64,000 bases of DNA from Deinococcus humi. GTDB lineage: Bacteria > Deinococcota > Deinococci > Deinococcales > Deinococcaceae. The notes beneath the pieces were generated by a model that searched no databases, was not told the origin of the DNA, and worked only from the letters and a program-made list of their open reading frames with translations. Position numbers and translations under genes: made by a program. Each line of letters begins with the position of its first letter. Position 1 is the first letter of the stretch. Below are positions 42,857 through 52,444 of this stretch, piece by piece. The DNA lies in NCBI RefSeq assembly GCF_014201875.1, contig NZ_JACHFL010000003.1:186001-250000 (forward strand). Reading direction: 5' to 3'.

Positions 42857-43585
42857 ATGACTGACCAGACAGCACAGCAGGAGGCAGGTACGCGCGGCAG
42901 CGCCTTTGTAACCGGGGCCAGCAAGGGCATTGGCTACGAGGTGGCGCGCGCGTTGACGGCGGCAGGCTATGCCGTGACCATCACCAGCCGAGACAAGGGG
43001 GAGATCAGCGAGGCTGCCCGCAAGATTGGCGGTCAGGCGCGGGGCGTGGTCTGCGACGTGCGGGACCCGGCGGCCCTGGAACGCGAGGTTGCCGCCCACA
43101 CCGACGCCTTCGGTGGCCTGGATGTGCTGTTCGTCAACGCCGGGGTCGGCAACTTTGCCAACGTGGCTGACATGAGCATCGAGCAGTGGCAGGACGTGAT
43201 CGACACCAACCTGTCGGGAGCCTTTTACACGGTCAAGGCGGCCATTCCGGCCCTCAAGAAGCGGGGCGGCTACATCTTCACGCTATCGAGCCTTGCGGGC
43301 AAGAATCCGTTTGCAGGCGGCGCAGCCTACAACGCCAGCAAATTCGGCCTGAATGGTCTGTCAGAGGTGTTGACCCTGGACCTGCGTCAGCACGACATCA
43401 AGGTGACGCAGATCATGCCCGGCAGCGTGGCGACACACTTCGGCGGGCACACGCCGTCCGACGCCGACGCCTGGAAGATTCAGCCGGAGGACATCGCGCA
43501 GCTGACAGTGGACCTGCTGAATATGCCCGCACGTACACTGCCCAGCCGGGTAGAAGTGCGCCCCAGCAAGCCACCAAAGAAGTAA
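42857..43585 (+). CDS. Short-chain dehydrogenase/reductase
   Basis: A 242-residue SDR. The Rossmann motif is TGASKGIGYEVA, then NAGVG, catalytic Ser in FTLSSLAG and YNASKFG (Tyr and Lys). The classical SDR length suggests an NAD(P)H-dependent oxidoreductase; the substrate is unknown. TAGCGT six bases before ATG 42857 implies a leaderless mRNA. Confidence 0.92.
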   Translation: MTDQTAQQEAGTRGSAFVTGASKGIGYEVARALTAAGYAVTITSRDKGEISEAARKIGGQARGVVCDVRDPAALEREVAAHTDAFGGLDVLFVNAGVGNFANVADMSIEQWQDVIDTNLSGAFYTVKAAIPALKKRGGYIFTLSSLAGKNPFAGGAAYNASKFGLNGLSEVLTLDLRQHDIKVTQIMPGSVATHFGGHTPSDADAWKIQPEDIAQLTVDLLNMPARTLPSRVEVRPSKPPKK

Positions 43586-43639
43586 CTCTGGCCTGGACGG
43601 ACTCGTTTGGAAGAACGGTTCGCCCAGGATTGAACTGTT

Positions 43640-43678
43640 GGAAGATGCCGGGCGATTTTTCTGCGCCCGGCATCTTCC
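43640..43678. terminator. Long perfect hairpin after the SDR gene
   Basis: GGAAGATGCCGGGCG pairs with CGCCCGGCATCTTCC over 15 bp around ATTTTTCTG. There is no T-tract after the stem. Confidence 0.7.
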
Positions 43679-43808
43679 TGTGGAGGTCAGCGATCCGCTG
43701 TGTATTTCGCCCATATCCGCCAGGGGAGTCGGCGGGCCACGCTGACCTTGGATGCGCGGGGTGCAGTCATGAGGATCACCCCTCGGCACCTTTGCTAGAC
43801 TGCGGGGC

Positions 43809-44231
43809 GTGTATACCAACCGCCGCGCCCATTACGAGTACGAGTTGCTGGAGCGCTTTGAGGCGGGTATCAGTCTGACCGGCAGTGAGGTCAAGAGCAT
43901 CCGCGCCGGAGGCGTCGATTTTCGTGATGCCTTTGCCCGACTGGCAAACGGCAATGTCGATCTGGAAGGCCTGTACATCCCGACCTACACTGAGGCGACA
44001 TACAACAACCACGAGCCGCGCCGCACCCGCCGCCTGCTGCTGCACCGCGAGGAGATCGCCAAGATGAAGCGCGGTCTGGAGCAGAAAGGCTTGACCCTGA
44101 TTCCCACCCGCCTCTACGCCAAGGGCCGCTACTTCAAAGTGGAACTGGCCCTGGCCCGGGGCAAGAAGCTGCACGACAAGCGCCGTGCCGAGGCCGAGAA
44201 GACCGTGCAGCGGGAGCTGCGCGCGCTGTGA
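43809..44231 (+). CDS. smpB: SsrA-binding protein SmpB
   Basis: A 140-residue SmpB, the partner of tmRNA in ribosome rescue. Motifs: ERFEAGISLTGSEVKSIR, the ARLANGNVDLEGLYIPTY region and the basic C-terminal tail RGKKLHDKRRAEAEKT. It starts at GTG 43809 with TAGACT seven bases upstream (leaderless). Its stop overlaps the next start (GTGA). The tmRNA gene ssrA is not in the window. Confidence 0.96.
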   Translation: MYTNRRAHYEYELLERFEAGISLTGSEVKSIRAGGVDFRDAFARLANGNVDLEGLYIPTYTEATYNNHEPRRTRRLLLHREEIAKMKRGLEQKGLTLIPTRLYAKGRYFKVELALARGKKLHDKRRAEAEKTVQRELRAL

Positions 44232-45664
44232 GGCGGATACCGTTGGGGCAGTGGGGACGACAACGCAGGAGCGCAGGCAGCCGCGCCGGCATGTGGCGGT
44301 CCTGGCCCCTGCTGGCGGCGGCGCTGCTGCTGGCCGGCCTGGCGGGCGCGCAGATCACCTACGGCAAGCTGAATCTGGCCGGACAGCAGGTGCAGAGCAT
44401 CGGCCTGTACGGTGCCGAGTACATCAATGGGGATGTGCTGGGGCGGTTGGTCAACGTCACCCGCGACGGGCAGGTGGTGCGCGTGACCGGGCTGGGCCAC
44501 ACGCTGCTGGTTCCGATCGATCTGGACCAGCAGCGGGCCACCACGGATTTCAATACCGTGCAGATCGATACGCGACGTATCCAGGCTCCGGCGGCCACGC
44601 TGGTCAACGGCAATCTGTACCTGCCCCTGTCCACGCTGGCCACTGGTCTGGGGGCCAAGTATGAGCAGGGGCAGCTGACGCTGGCGCAGCCGGAGTTGCT
44701 GGGCGTGAGCAGCCGCGCTGGTCAGAACAGTGACCGGCTGGTGCTGGACCTCAGTCGTGACGTGACACTCACCGATGAGGCGCGCGGCAGTCGAGTCGTG
44801 GTCCGTCTGCGCGGCGTGAAGGGCGAGGCCCGCAAGTACACCACGCGCGGGGCCTTTCTACCGTCCGCTGAGGTCAGCCGTGATGGGGATGACCTGATCG
44901 TGAGCGCGCCGATTACCGCCGCGAGCGGTTACCGCGTCTACAAGGTGGTCCGTCCTTCCGGTACGCGGGTGGTGTTGGACCTGGGGCCAGGCATTCCGCG
45001 CGGCAGTCCGGCCATTCTGGAACGGGTCACGCGACCGCTGATCGTGCTGGATCCGATCAAGACCGCCGGAATTGGCCGTGACCCCACCCTGGACGTGGCC
45101 CGCCGGGCGGCGGAGATGCTGACCAAGGCGGGCTGGCAGGTGCAGGTCACGCGCGACACCGCCACCGCGCTGAGCCGCGACCAGAAACAGCAACTGGCCC
45201 GCCAGAGCGACGTGTATCTGGCCCTGGATCTGGGCCGTTTTCCCGGCTCGAACCGTGGCGGCGTGACGGTGTACGAGCCGACGGGCCGAGCGCCGTCGCA
45301 GCTGGTCAATGGCGTGCGGGTGGGCGCGGCGCTTCCCTACGGGTCGCTGGTGGTGGGAGACACGGGAGGAACGCGCCGGCTGAGCGAACTGCTGCGTGGC
45401 GAACTCAAGGGCGGCAACATCACAGCGGGACAGGGCAGCCTCTCGCGGGTCATGACCCTCAGTGAGGCCCCCCAGGCTGCCCTGCTGCTGGAACTGGGCT
45501 GGGCCAGCAACTCCAAGGACCTGGCGAACCTGAGCGTTGAGCGTCGTCTGCAGGCGCTGTCGGTGGCGGTGGCCCGCTCGGTGGCTACGTACCTGACGGC
45601 CCGCGCCAACAACAATGCCAATATCAGTGCCGCTGTTTCCGGCGCGGCGGGGGTCGGACAGTGA
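44228..45664 (+). CDS. AMIN/amidase_3 protein lacking zinc ligands (pseudo-amidase)
   Basis: 478 residues: a signal peptide or membrane anchor (about 20-42), an SH3/AMIN-like beta region (about 45-260) and an N-acetylmuramoyl-L-alanine amidase domain (about 270-465). In active amidases the zinc ligands are His of DPGHGG, a downstream Glu and His of SIHAN. Here these places read DPIKTAGIGRDP (275 on) and ALDLGRF (Asp at 334), and the Glu is not found. Only the distal E422 (LLLELGWASN) remains. It is therefore predicted to bind but not cut peptidoglycan. It is coupled by GTGA to smpB and to the GerMN gene. Confidence 0.82.
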   Translation: MRRIPLGQWGRQRRSAGSRAGMWRSWPLLAAALLLAGLAGAQITYGKLNLAGQQVQSIGLYGAEYINGDVLGRLVNVTRDGQVVRVTGLGHTLLVPIDLDQQRATTDFNTVQIDTRRIQAPAATLVNGNLYLPLSTLATGLGAKYEQGQLTLAQPELLGVSSRAGQNSDRLVLDLSRDVTLTDEARGSRVVVRLRGVKGEARKYTTRGAFLPSAEVSRDGDDLIVSAPITAASGYRVYKVVRPSGTRVVLDLGPGIPRGSPAILERVTRPLIVLDPIKTAGIGRDPTLDVARRAAEMLTKAGWQVQVTRDTATALSRDQKQQLARQSDVYLALDLGRFPGSNRGGVTVYEPTGRAPSQLVNGVRVGAALPYGSLVVGDTGGTRRLSELLRGELKGGNITAGQGSLSRVMTLSEAPQAALLLELGWASNSKDLANLSVERRLQALSVAVARSVATYLTARANNNANISAAVSGAAGVGQ

Positions 45665-46206
45665 TCCGCCGCCTGTTCTCGCTGTTCAACGTGATCAGCG
45701 TCGTGCTGCTGGCCGCCGCGCTACTGGCGTATCAGGCGGTGCAGAAACCGCCCACGGCGCCTGAAGCGCCCAGACTGCAACTCGCCGAGCGCACCGCCAT
45801 GAAGGTGCAGGTGTACTTCACCGATCCGCAGGTCCGCGCCATGAAGGCCGAGACCCGTACGGTGCAGGTTACGCAGAGCAATCCCCGCGCCGTGGCCCAG
45901 GCGGCCCTGAATGTCTGGGCCACGGGTCCCAGCAACTCCGCCAATCTAGCGGTGGTGCCCGCGGGCACGGCGGCCCCCAAGGTCTACCTGCGCGGTCCGC
46001 ACTATTACGTGGACCTGCCCGCCGCCTACGCTGGCTTGCGTTACGGCCCCAGCGGCGAGCGCATGCTGCTGTGTACGCTGACCCGTACCCTGCTGGCGAC
46101 GCGCGGCGACGATGTGACCTTCATCCTGAACGGCCAGCCGGTGGACACCCTGGGCCAGATTGATCTGCGCAATCCGTTTACGCGGCAGGACTGCGCCGAT
46201 GAGTAG
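45661..46206 (+). CDS. GerMN-domain exported protein
   Basis: 181 residues with an N-terminal anchor (VISVVLLAAALLAYQAV) and a GerMN domain (VQVYFTDPQVRAMKAETRTV, YYVDLPAAYAG, CTLTRTLLA, FILNGQPVDTLG). GerMN domains occur in spore and envelope proteins that act on or bind peptidoglycan, often beside amidases. GTG 45661 overlaps the pseudo-amidase stop, completing a three-gene operon. Confidence 0.82.
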   Translation: MIRRLFSLFNVISVVLLAAALLAYQAVQKPPTAPEAPRLQLAERTAMKVQVYFTDPQVRAMKAETRTVQVTQSNPRAVAQAALNVWATGPSNSANLAVVPAGTAAPKVYLRGPHYYVDLPAAYAGLRYGPSGERMLLCTLTRTLLATRGDDVTFILNGQPVDTLGQIDLRNPFTRQDCADE

Positions 46207-46295
46207 GCCGATGTGTCGCAAGGGGGAAGGTCCATCGGTCTGACGGTTTAACCTCGCAACCGCCTGAAAGTTAGGGGGGCGGACGCCTCGCTTTT

Positions 46296-46327
46296 TTGAC
46301 GGTTGGACAGTTGGACGGTCTGACGGT
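46296..46327 (+). repeat. Four tandem 8-bp repeats before smc
   Basis: TTGACGGT, TGGACAGT, TGGACGGT and CTGACGGT follow each other without gaps. GGTCTGACGGT-TAAC-C-AAC appears at 46237-46260 and again at 46317-46340, ending at the smc start codon. Confidence 0.7.
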
Positions 46328-46340
46328 GTAACACCTCAAC

Positions 46341-49300
46341 ATGCTGAGAACCATTACCTTGCAGGGCTTCAAGAGCTTCGCCGAGCGCACCCGACTGGAA
46401 TTCGGCCCCGGCGTCAGTGCCGTGATCGGACCCAATGGCAGCGGCAAAAGCAACGTTGTGGAGGGTCTGCGTTGGGTCACGCACGGCGCGCGCGCACGCG
46501 AACTGCGGGCTGGACGTGGCAGCGAGCTGATCTTTCATGGCAGCGGTGGCAAGGCGCCGCTGGGGCTGGCCGAGGTGCAGCTCGAATTGCAGACCCCCGA
46601 GGGCCGGGTTAACCTGTCGCGGCGCATCTACCGCGACGGCGCAGGTGAGCAGGACCTGAACGGGCGGCCCGTGCGTGCCAGGGACGTGCAGGCCGCGCTT
46701 CGCGGCACCGGGCTTGGGCCGGGCGGGCTGGCGGTGATCGGCCAGGGCGAGGTCGGCGGCGTGGTGGGCGCGGAGGGCCGCACGCTGCTGGGTTACGTGC
46801 AGGAGGCCGCCGGGCTGTCCCGCGCCGTCAGCGCCCGCCAGGAGACCGAGGCCCGGCTCAGGGAAGCTGACAGCCATCTGGCCCAGTTGCGCCTGTTGCT
46901 TGATGAGCGCGAGGCGGCGGTGTCGCGGCTGGAACGCGCCGCCAGTCAGGCCCGTCGCTGGCGCGAACTGAGCGCGCGCACGCTGACGCTGGAGGACGCC
47001 CTGAAACGCGAGCGTCAGGCAGCGCTGGCCCGCGAAATTGCCGGAGCGCGGACGGAGACGGCGCAACTCGAACTCCAGAGTGCGGCCCTGGCTGCCGAGG
47101 TTCAGGTGGCCGCCGTCGGTGTGGAGACCGCCCGCGAGGCCGCTCAGGACGCCCGCGCCCGCCGCGACGCGTACGCTGGAGCGCTGGACGCCCTGCGGGC
47201 CGCCCGCGACGCCCACGCCCAGGCTGAGCGCTACCGCGTTCACCTGCGCGGCGAGGCCGACACTCTGGCGGCGGAACTGGGGCGCCTCCCCACCGCCGCT
47301 CCGGCTCAGCCCGCTCCCGATCTGGACGCGCTGGAATCGGCGTCGGACCGAATTCGCGCCGATGCCGAGGCTGCCGAGCGCCGCGTCCGCACCCTGGACG
47401 CCGAACTGACCCGCGCCCGTACGCAGGCCGCCCGCGCCGCCGAGGGGCAGGCCCGCAGTGAGGCCAGCCGCGAGACCCTGCATGCCGAACTGGAACGCGC
47501 CGAGGGCAATCTGGAGAGGGCCTCGGAGGATCTGAAAGCCGCCGCCGAACGTCTGACTCTCTCGCAACAAGCCCGCGAATATGCTGAGGGGCAGTACGTC
47601 GCGCTGGCCGCCGAACGCGAGGCCGCCGTGAGCCAGGAACGCCATCTATCAGGTGAACTGGCCCGCGTCAATGCCAGTGTGGCCCCCTTGCGACGCGAAC
47701 GCGAACGCCTCGAGAGCACGCTGAACAGCTACGCCCGTTACGGCGAGGGCGCACGCAATGCGCTGCGGCTCGACCACCCCGGCATCGTGGGCTCGGTCGC
47801 CGATCTGCTCACTGTGCCTGCTGAATTCGAGACCGCCATCGGCGCGGCGCTGGGGCGGCGGCTGGAGCAGGTGGTGGTGGAGCGTGCTGACGACGCCCGC
47901 AGCATCATCGAGGAGCTGAAGCGTTCAGGGGGGCGGGCGACGTTCCTGCCACTGGACCTGATTCGTGCGCGCCCGCGCCGAGACGCCACCTTCCTGCACG
48001 AACCTGGCGTGGTGGGCAATCTGGCGGACCTGTGCCCCAGCGATCCGCCCCTGGTGGGCCAAGCGATTCTGGCCGACACCCTGGTGGTGCGGGACCTGGG
48101 CGCCGCCAACCGGATTGCCCGCTCGCATGCAAACCGCCCACGTCTGGTCACGCTGGACGGCGAACTGGTGGAGCCGGGCGGGGCAATCACCGGGGGCCGC
48201 TTGCGCGACAGCGGCGCGGGCGTGCTCGGGGATCAGCGCCGCTTTCAGGAGCTGGAGTCGGAACTCGCCGAGGCCGATACGCTGGGCGCGCGTTTCTCGG
48301 CGGAACTCGAGCGGCTGAAGCAGACGCTGGGGAGTGGGAGTGAGCGTCACGATCAGTTGCTGGCCGCCCGCGAACGCGCCGCTCGCGAGGAACGGGACGC
48401 CGAGCGCCGCGTGACCGAACTGACCGCGCAGACCCGCAGCCTGAATGAAAATCGGGACCGCCTGCTGGCGCGGCTGGGACCGGAGGTAGAGGTCAGCCCT
48501 GCGCCGGAACTCCCGGACGTTGAAGCCCTGGAGACCGAACTGGCCGCCGCCCGGCACGTCGCCGAGACGGGCCGGGCAAGCGAGCGTGAAAGTGCCGAGG
48601 CCCTGGCCCTGGCCCGCGAACTGACCGCCGCGTGGAGGGCGTTTGAAACGGCCCAGACCCGTGCGGCGGACCTGCGGCTGCGCCTGGACGCCAACGCCGC
48701 TGCCAGCGCCACCCAGGACGCTCATCTGAGGGCGGCCGCCGCCGAACTCGCGCGCCGCGAGGCCGCGCTCGGTGAGCTGGACGAAACCGAATTTTCCCGC
48801 GCGGAGGCCGCCCGGGAGGCCGCCGCCCTGGCCTATTCCAACCTGATCGGCCACCAGAACAGGGTCCGCGCCCGCCTTGATGACCTGCGGGTGCTGATTG
48901 CCCGCCGCGAGGGCAGTCTGGAGCCCATTCCCGACGGTTGCGTCCCGTCCGGCACTCCACGCGAATGGACGGCGGAACTGAACCGCGTCCGCGCTGAGCT
49001 GGAGGGACTGGGCACCGTCAATGCCCGCGCCGAGGCCGACCACGCTGCCGAGCTGGCTGAGTTGCAGACCCAGCGTGCCGAGGCCGAGGACGCAGGCAGC
49101 GCCACCGCCGAGCTGCGCGCCCATCTGAGCGAATTGCAAGATGCCGAGGGCAAGGCCACCCAGGCGGCCTTCGCCCGCGTCAACGCTGCCTTCCGCGAAT
49201 ACAGTGCCGAGCTGCTGGGCGGCGAGGGTGAACTGGAAGGCGAGAGCGACGATTCGGGCCGCCTGACCGGATTGAGGCTGGCCGTGCAGCCCAAGGGCAA

Positions 49301-49667
49301 GCGCACCCGCAACCTCAACCTGCTGAGTGCTGGGGAGCGCACGATGGCAGGACTGGGCTTCCTGTTCGCGCTGAATCACGCCGGAGGCGACGGCGCCAGC
49401 GTGGTTGACGGTGCGGGCGGGCTGCCCCTGGCCGTGCTCGATGAGGTGGACGCCCCGCTGGACGAGGCCAACATCCGCCGCTTCACCGCCTTCTTGGAGC
49501 GCTTCAGCGCACGCGGCGCGCAGTTTCTGCTGGTCACGCACCAGAAGGCGACGATGGAAGTCGCCACCGCCTTGTGGGGCGTGACCACCGATGGCAGCGG
49601 CGCCAGCCGGGTCCTGAGCATCCGTCAGTCCGAGGACGGTGCGCGGCGGGTGATGGTGGAGGGTTGA
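46341..49667 (+). CDS. smc: Chromosome segregation ATPase SMC
   Basis: 1108 residues. Walker A is at 30-37 (GPNGSGKS). Long coiled coils (about 165-480 and 650-930) flank a hinge domain (about 485-620: HPGIVGSVADLLTVP, ITGGRLRDSG). The C-terminal head has the ABC signature LLSAGERTMAG and Walker B AVLDEVDAPLDEAN. The signature SAGER differs slightly from the usual SGGE. SMC compacts and aligns chromosome arms. scpA and scpB are not adjacent. There is no good ribosome binding site before ATG 46341; the tandem 8-mers end right at it. Confidence 0.96.
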   Translation: MLRTITLQGFKSFAERTRLEFGPGVSAVIGPNGSGKSNVVEGLRWVTHGARARELRAGRGSELIFHGSGGKAPLGLAEVQLELQTPEGRVNLSRRIYRDGAGEQDLNGRPVRARDVQAALRGTGLGPGGLAVIGQGEVGGVVGAEGRTLLGYVQEAAGLSRAVSARQETEARLREADSHLAQLRLLLDEREAAVSRLERAASQARRWRELSARTLTLEDALKRERQAALAREIAGARTETAQLELQSAALAAEVQVAAVGVETAREAAQDARARRDAYAGALDALRAARDAHAQAERYRVHLRGEADTLAAELGRLPTAAPAQPAPDLDALESASDRIRADAEAAERRVRTLDAELTRARTQAARAAEGQARSEASRETLHAELERAEGNLERASEDLKAAAERLTLSQQAREYAEGQYVALAAEREAAVSQERHLSGELARVNASVAPLRRERERLESTLNSYARYGEGARNALRLDHPGIVGSVADLLTVPAEFETAIGAALGRRLEQVVVERADDARSIIEELKRSGGRATFLPLDLIRARPRRDATFLHEPGVVGNLADLCPSDPPLVGQAILADTLVVRDLGAANRIARSHANRPRLVTLDGELVEPGGAITGGRLRDSGAGVLGDQRRFQELESELAEADTLGARFSAELERLKQTLGSGSERHDQLLAARERAAREERDAERRVTELTAQTRSLNENRDRLLARLGPEVEVSPAPELPDVEALETELAAARHVAETGRASERESAEALALARELTAAWRAFETAQTRAADLRLRLDANAAASATQDAHLRAAAAELARREAALGELDETEFSRAEAAREAAALAYSNLIGHQNRVRARLDDLRVLIARREGSLEPIPDGCVPSGTPREWTAELNRVRAELEGLGTVNARAEADHAAELAELQTQRAEAEDAGSATAELRAHLSELQDAEGKATQAAFARVNAAFREYSAELLGGEGELEGESDDSGRLTGLRLAVQPKGKRTRNLNLLSAGERTMAGLGFLFALNHAGGDGASVVDGAGGLPLAVLDEVDAPLDEANIRRFTAFLERFSARGAQFLLVTHQKATMEVATALWGVTTDGSGASRVLSIRQSEDGARRVMVEG

Positions 49668-49992
49668 GAACAGGCCGGTCTACGTAGGCGTCCTCCCGAA
49701 ACCGTCCAGCTCGAAGGTGCTGAAGCTCAGCCACAGCGCCACGGAAATATTTATCACGTTGGGTGGCGGTCCCGTCCATGGAAGGTACAGGGATACTGCC
49801 GGAAGTGCTGGAAGATCTGTCGTTGGGGCTAGGGGTGGTCAGATCGAGGGGATGGAGCATTCCCTCGATCTAATGGCAGACTAGGGGCCAGCCAGCGAAA
49901 CCAGCCCGCTGTTCCTGCGCAAAATGGCCGACCCCCCCGAGTCCGCCAGAATGCTCAAGGCAGCCTGAGGCTAGTTTTGCGACAATGGGGGC
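49668..49992. other. Intergenic region with one hairpin
   Basis: No gene is supported. AGATCGAGGG (49841-49850) and CCCTCGATCT (49862-49871) form a perfect 10-bp stem with an 11-base loop, probably a terminator-like or processing structure after smc. Confidence 0.5.
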
Positions 49993-50376
49993 ATGAATAC
50001 TCCCACTCCGCAACAGGCGCTGACCGAATTCCTGTCCTGCTGGCAGAAGCGGGATTATTCCAGCATGTCGCGCCTGCTGCCCGCGCAGGGAACGCCACCA
50101 AAAAAGCAGACCGTCAAGGCCACCAGGGAACTGTACGGGAGCCAGAAGTTAACCGATTTCAGCCTGCTGGCCGCCCGTGACACAGACCCCGCCGCCACCA
50201 ATCTGGACGTGGAACTGCACTACCGCGAGGCCGGGGAACTGGAGGTCAAGCGCTGGCGGTTCCGCATGGTCTACGTCAACGACGCCGGGCAGCCTGTGCC
50301 ACGCAGCCACCCCTCGGGGAGCTGGAAACCGTACCTCCGGCGCGTGTTGCCGGACCCGCCGGCATTGAAGGCCTGA
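49993..50376 (+). CDS. Hypothetical protein, NTF2/SnoaL-like
   Basis: 127 residues. QQALTEFLSCWQKRDYSSMSRLLP at the N-terminus followed by strands (NLDVELHYREAGELEVKRWRFRMVYV) is the pattern of NTF2-like folds, which serve as small ligand-binding or enzyme domains. No active-site residues can be assigned. It ends before a strong hairpin. Confidence 0.6.
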   Translation: MNTPTPQQALTEFLSCWQKRDYSSMSRLLPAQGTPPKKQTVKATRELYGSQKLTDFSLLAARDTDPAATNLDVELHYREAGELEVKRWRFRMVYVNDAGQPVPRSHPSGSWKPYLRRVLPDPPALKA

Positions 50377-50394
50377 GCTGTGCTCAAACACCGA

Positions 50395-50435
50395 GAAGGG
50401 GGCAACAAAGCGCAGCTTGCCTTGTTGCCCCCTTC
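50395..50435. terminator. Bidirectional terminator between convergent genes
   Basis: GAAGGGGGCAACAA pairs with TTGTTGCCCCCTTC over 14 bp between the 49993 gene and the PfkB kinase gene. Confidence 0.8.
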
Positions 50436-50458
50436 CTGAACTCCGCCCTGGCAGCGTC

Positions 50459-51406
50459 TTATTTCTTCTTGCCCGTGGGCACCGCGACGGCCAGATCGGC
50501 GGCGGTGATCGGGTGTTCCTGCGCGCCGAAGCCGGTGGCAGCCAGCGCTCCGGCAGCGTTGGCGGCGCGCGCACTCTCGGCCATGCTGGCTCCCGACAGG
50601 ACCGCGTGGGCGAAGGTGGCAGTAAAGGTGTCGCCCGCGCCTGTGGAATCCACCACCACGGCGCCTTCGGGCGGCACGGCGTCCACCAGCTCGGTCTCGG
50701 TGGGGGTCCAGATGATGCTGCCCATCTTGCCCACCTTGACCACCACGCGCTGCGCCCCGGCCTCGCCCAGCTGCTTCAGGGCGGCGCTGATCGAGCGCGT
50801 GCTGGTCAGCGCCTGAAGCTCGTGCTGGTTAAGCGTCAGGTAATCCGAGCGCAGGGCCACGTCGCGCAGGCCAGTGCCCACCTTGTTGACCGCCCCGGTG
50901 CCCAGATCGATAAAGACGGGCACGGATTTCTTGGCGTTCCGGGCGTACTCGACCGCCTGCAGCGTGAACTCGCGCTGCGGTCCCTCAATCAGGCCGTAGG
51001 CGTTCACGATCAGTGCGTCGCTGCCCTCCACGTCCTTCTTCTTCAGTTTGGCCGGGTCCAGCTGCCGGTTGGCCGCCCCGTCGCTGATCATGGTGCGCTG
51101 GCCGTCTGAGGTCTGCATCAGGGTGATGGTGCTGGTCAGGTGACTGGCACTGCGCTGAATGGCCGCCTCACTCACGCCGCTCTCGCGCACGCGGCTCAGG
51201 GCGTAATCGGCGAAGGGGTCATCGCCCACGCAGGCCGCCAGCGTGACGGTGTGGCCCAGCCGAGCCAGCGTCACGGCGATCGTGCCGCCCGCGCCGCCCG
51301 GCTTCATGCTGGCGCGCAGAGGCGTCATCTCCTCGCCGGGCCGGGGCAGTTTGTTCAGGTGGTACAGGTGGTCAACGGTCACGTCGCCGATTACGTAGAA
51401 CTTCAA
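50459..51406 (-). CDS. PfkB-family carbohydrate kinase
   Basis: 315 residues from TTG 51406, supported by GGAGG nine bases upstream; the longer frame to 51496 has no good start. It has the N-terminal KPGGAGGTIAVTLARLG and C-terminal DSTGAGDTFTATFA (anion hole and catalytic Asp) PfkB signatures. It phosphorylates a sugar or nucleoside; ribokinase-like substrates are likely but cannot be narrowed. Confidence 0.9.
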   Translation of the reverse strand: MKFYVIGDVTVDHLYHLNKLPRPGEEMTPLRASMKPGGAGGTIAVTLARLGHTVTLAACVGDDPFADYALSRVRESGVSEAAIQRSASHLTSTITLMQTSDGQRTMISDGAANRQLDPAKLKKKDVEGSDALIVNAYGLIEGPQREFTLQAVEYARNAKKSVPVFIDLGTGAVNKVGTGLRDVALRSDYLTLNQHELQALTSTRSISAALKQLGEAGAQRVVVKVGKMGSIIWTPTETELVDAVPPEGAVVVDSTGAGDTFTATFAHAVLSGASMAESARAANAAGALAATGFGAQEHPITAADLAVAVPTGKKK

Positions 51407-51562
51407 GGGAAAACCTCCGGGGCGGACCCCGTGTAGAGAGCGAGTTGACGCTGGAACGTGAACGTGGGCATGGATCCACAGGAAAGGCCCGGACAAGCGA
51501 GGCGGAAGGCCCCATCGGCAAGGGGTTCAAGCGGACAGCTCACGGTCATGGAATCGTTGCCA

Positions 51563-52444
51563 TTACCCTAGCACGCCCAGCCGCCCGGCCAAGTCCCGCA
51601 GGGCGTCCAGCGGCACGTCCTCGGCCCGTACGTCCGGGCGCAGGCCTCCTGCTGCCAGCGCCGCGTCAATGGCTGCCCCGTCCTGGCCGAACATTCGCAG
51701 GTTGTTGCGCAGCGTCTTGCGCCGGTAGGCCAGCGCCGCCTCCACAAACTTGAGCAGGGCGGGTGGAGGTGGCGGCCGGGAGCGGTCAAAGTCCAGCCGG
51801 ATCACGCTGCTGGTCACGTCCGGGGCCGGAAAGAAGGCCCCTTTTGGCACGTCCCGCACATGCTTGACGCTACCGTACAGGGACGCCAGGGCCGTGAGGA
51901 AGCCGTAATTGTCCTCACCGGGCCGCGACGTCAGCCGCTGCCCGACTTCCTTCTGCACCAGCACCGTGGCCGACACGATGGCGGGCGCATGCATGAAACG
52001 CGACAGCAGCACGCCGGTGATGTAGTAGGGCAGATTGGCGATGACGCGCGTGCCTTGCGGGAGCGAGGAATAGTCGAACTCCAGCGCGTCGCCCCAGACC
52101 ACCTTCACGTCCAGCCCGGCCAGCGTCTCGGCCAGTACCGGGCGCAGCTTCTGATCCTTTTCCAGCGCCGTGACGTGCGCGCCGCGCGTGGTGATCTCAC
52201 GGGTCAGCACCCCCAGGCCCGGCCCGACTTCCAGCACCGGCGTGCCCTGGGCCGGGCTTCCCGCCAGTCCGGCCTCGGCAATGGCGCGCAGGATGTTGCC
52301 GTCGATCAGGAAGTTCTGGCCCAGGCTCTTGGTGGGTTTCAAGCCATGCTGGGTCAGCAGTTCGCGCACCCGAGCGGGCGAGTACAGTGGGGCGCTGGAC
52401 TGAGGCGGATGGGGGGTGGCATTGGTGGGTGGGTCAATGGTCAT
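51563..52444 (-). CDS. rsmA: 16S rRNA dimethyladenosine transferase RsmA (KsgA)
   Basis: 293 residues from ATG 52444. It methylates the two adjacent adenosines of the 3'-terminal 16S rRNA hairpin using SAM. Motifs: KSLGQNFLID, EVGPGLGVLTREI (SAM site), ANLPYYIT (motif IV) and FFPAPDVTSSVIRL. The N-terminal extension (about 20 Pro-rich residues) is unusual but short. It is divergent from hrpB. Confidence 0.95.
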   Translation of the reverse strand: MTIDPPTNATPHPPQSSAPLYSPARVRELLTQHGLKPTKSLGQNFLIDGNILRAIAEAGLAGSPAQGTPVLEVGPGLGVLTREITTRGAHVTALEKDQKLRPVLAETLAGLDVKVVWGDALEFDYSSLPQGTRVIANLPYYITGVLLSRFMHAPAIVSATVLVQKEVGQRLTSRPGEDNYGFLTALASLYGSVKHVRDVPKGAFFPAPDVTSSVIRLDFDRSRPPPPPALLKFVEAALAYRRKTLRNNLRMFGQDGAAIDAALAAGGLRPDVRAEDVPLDALRDLAGRLGVLG

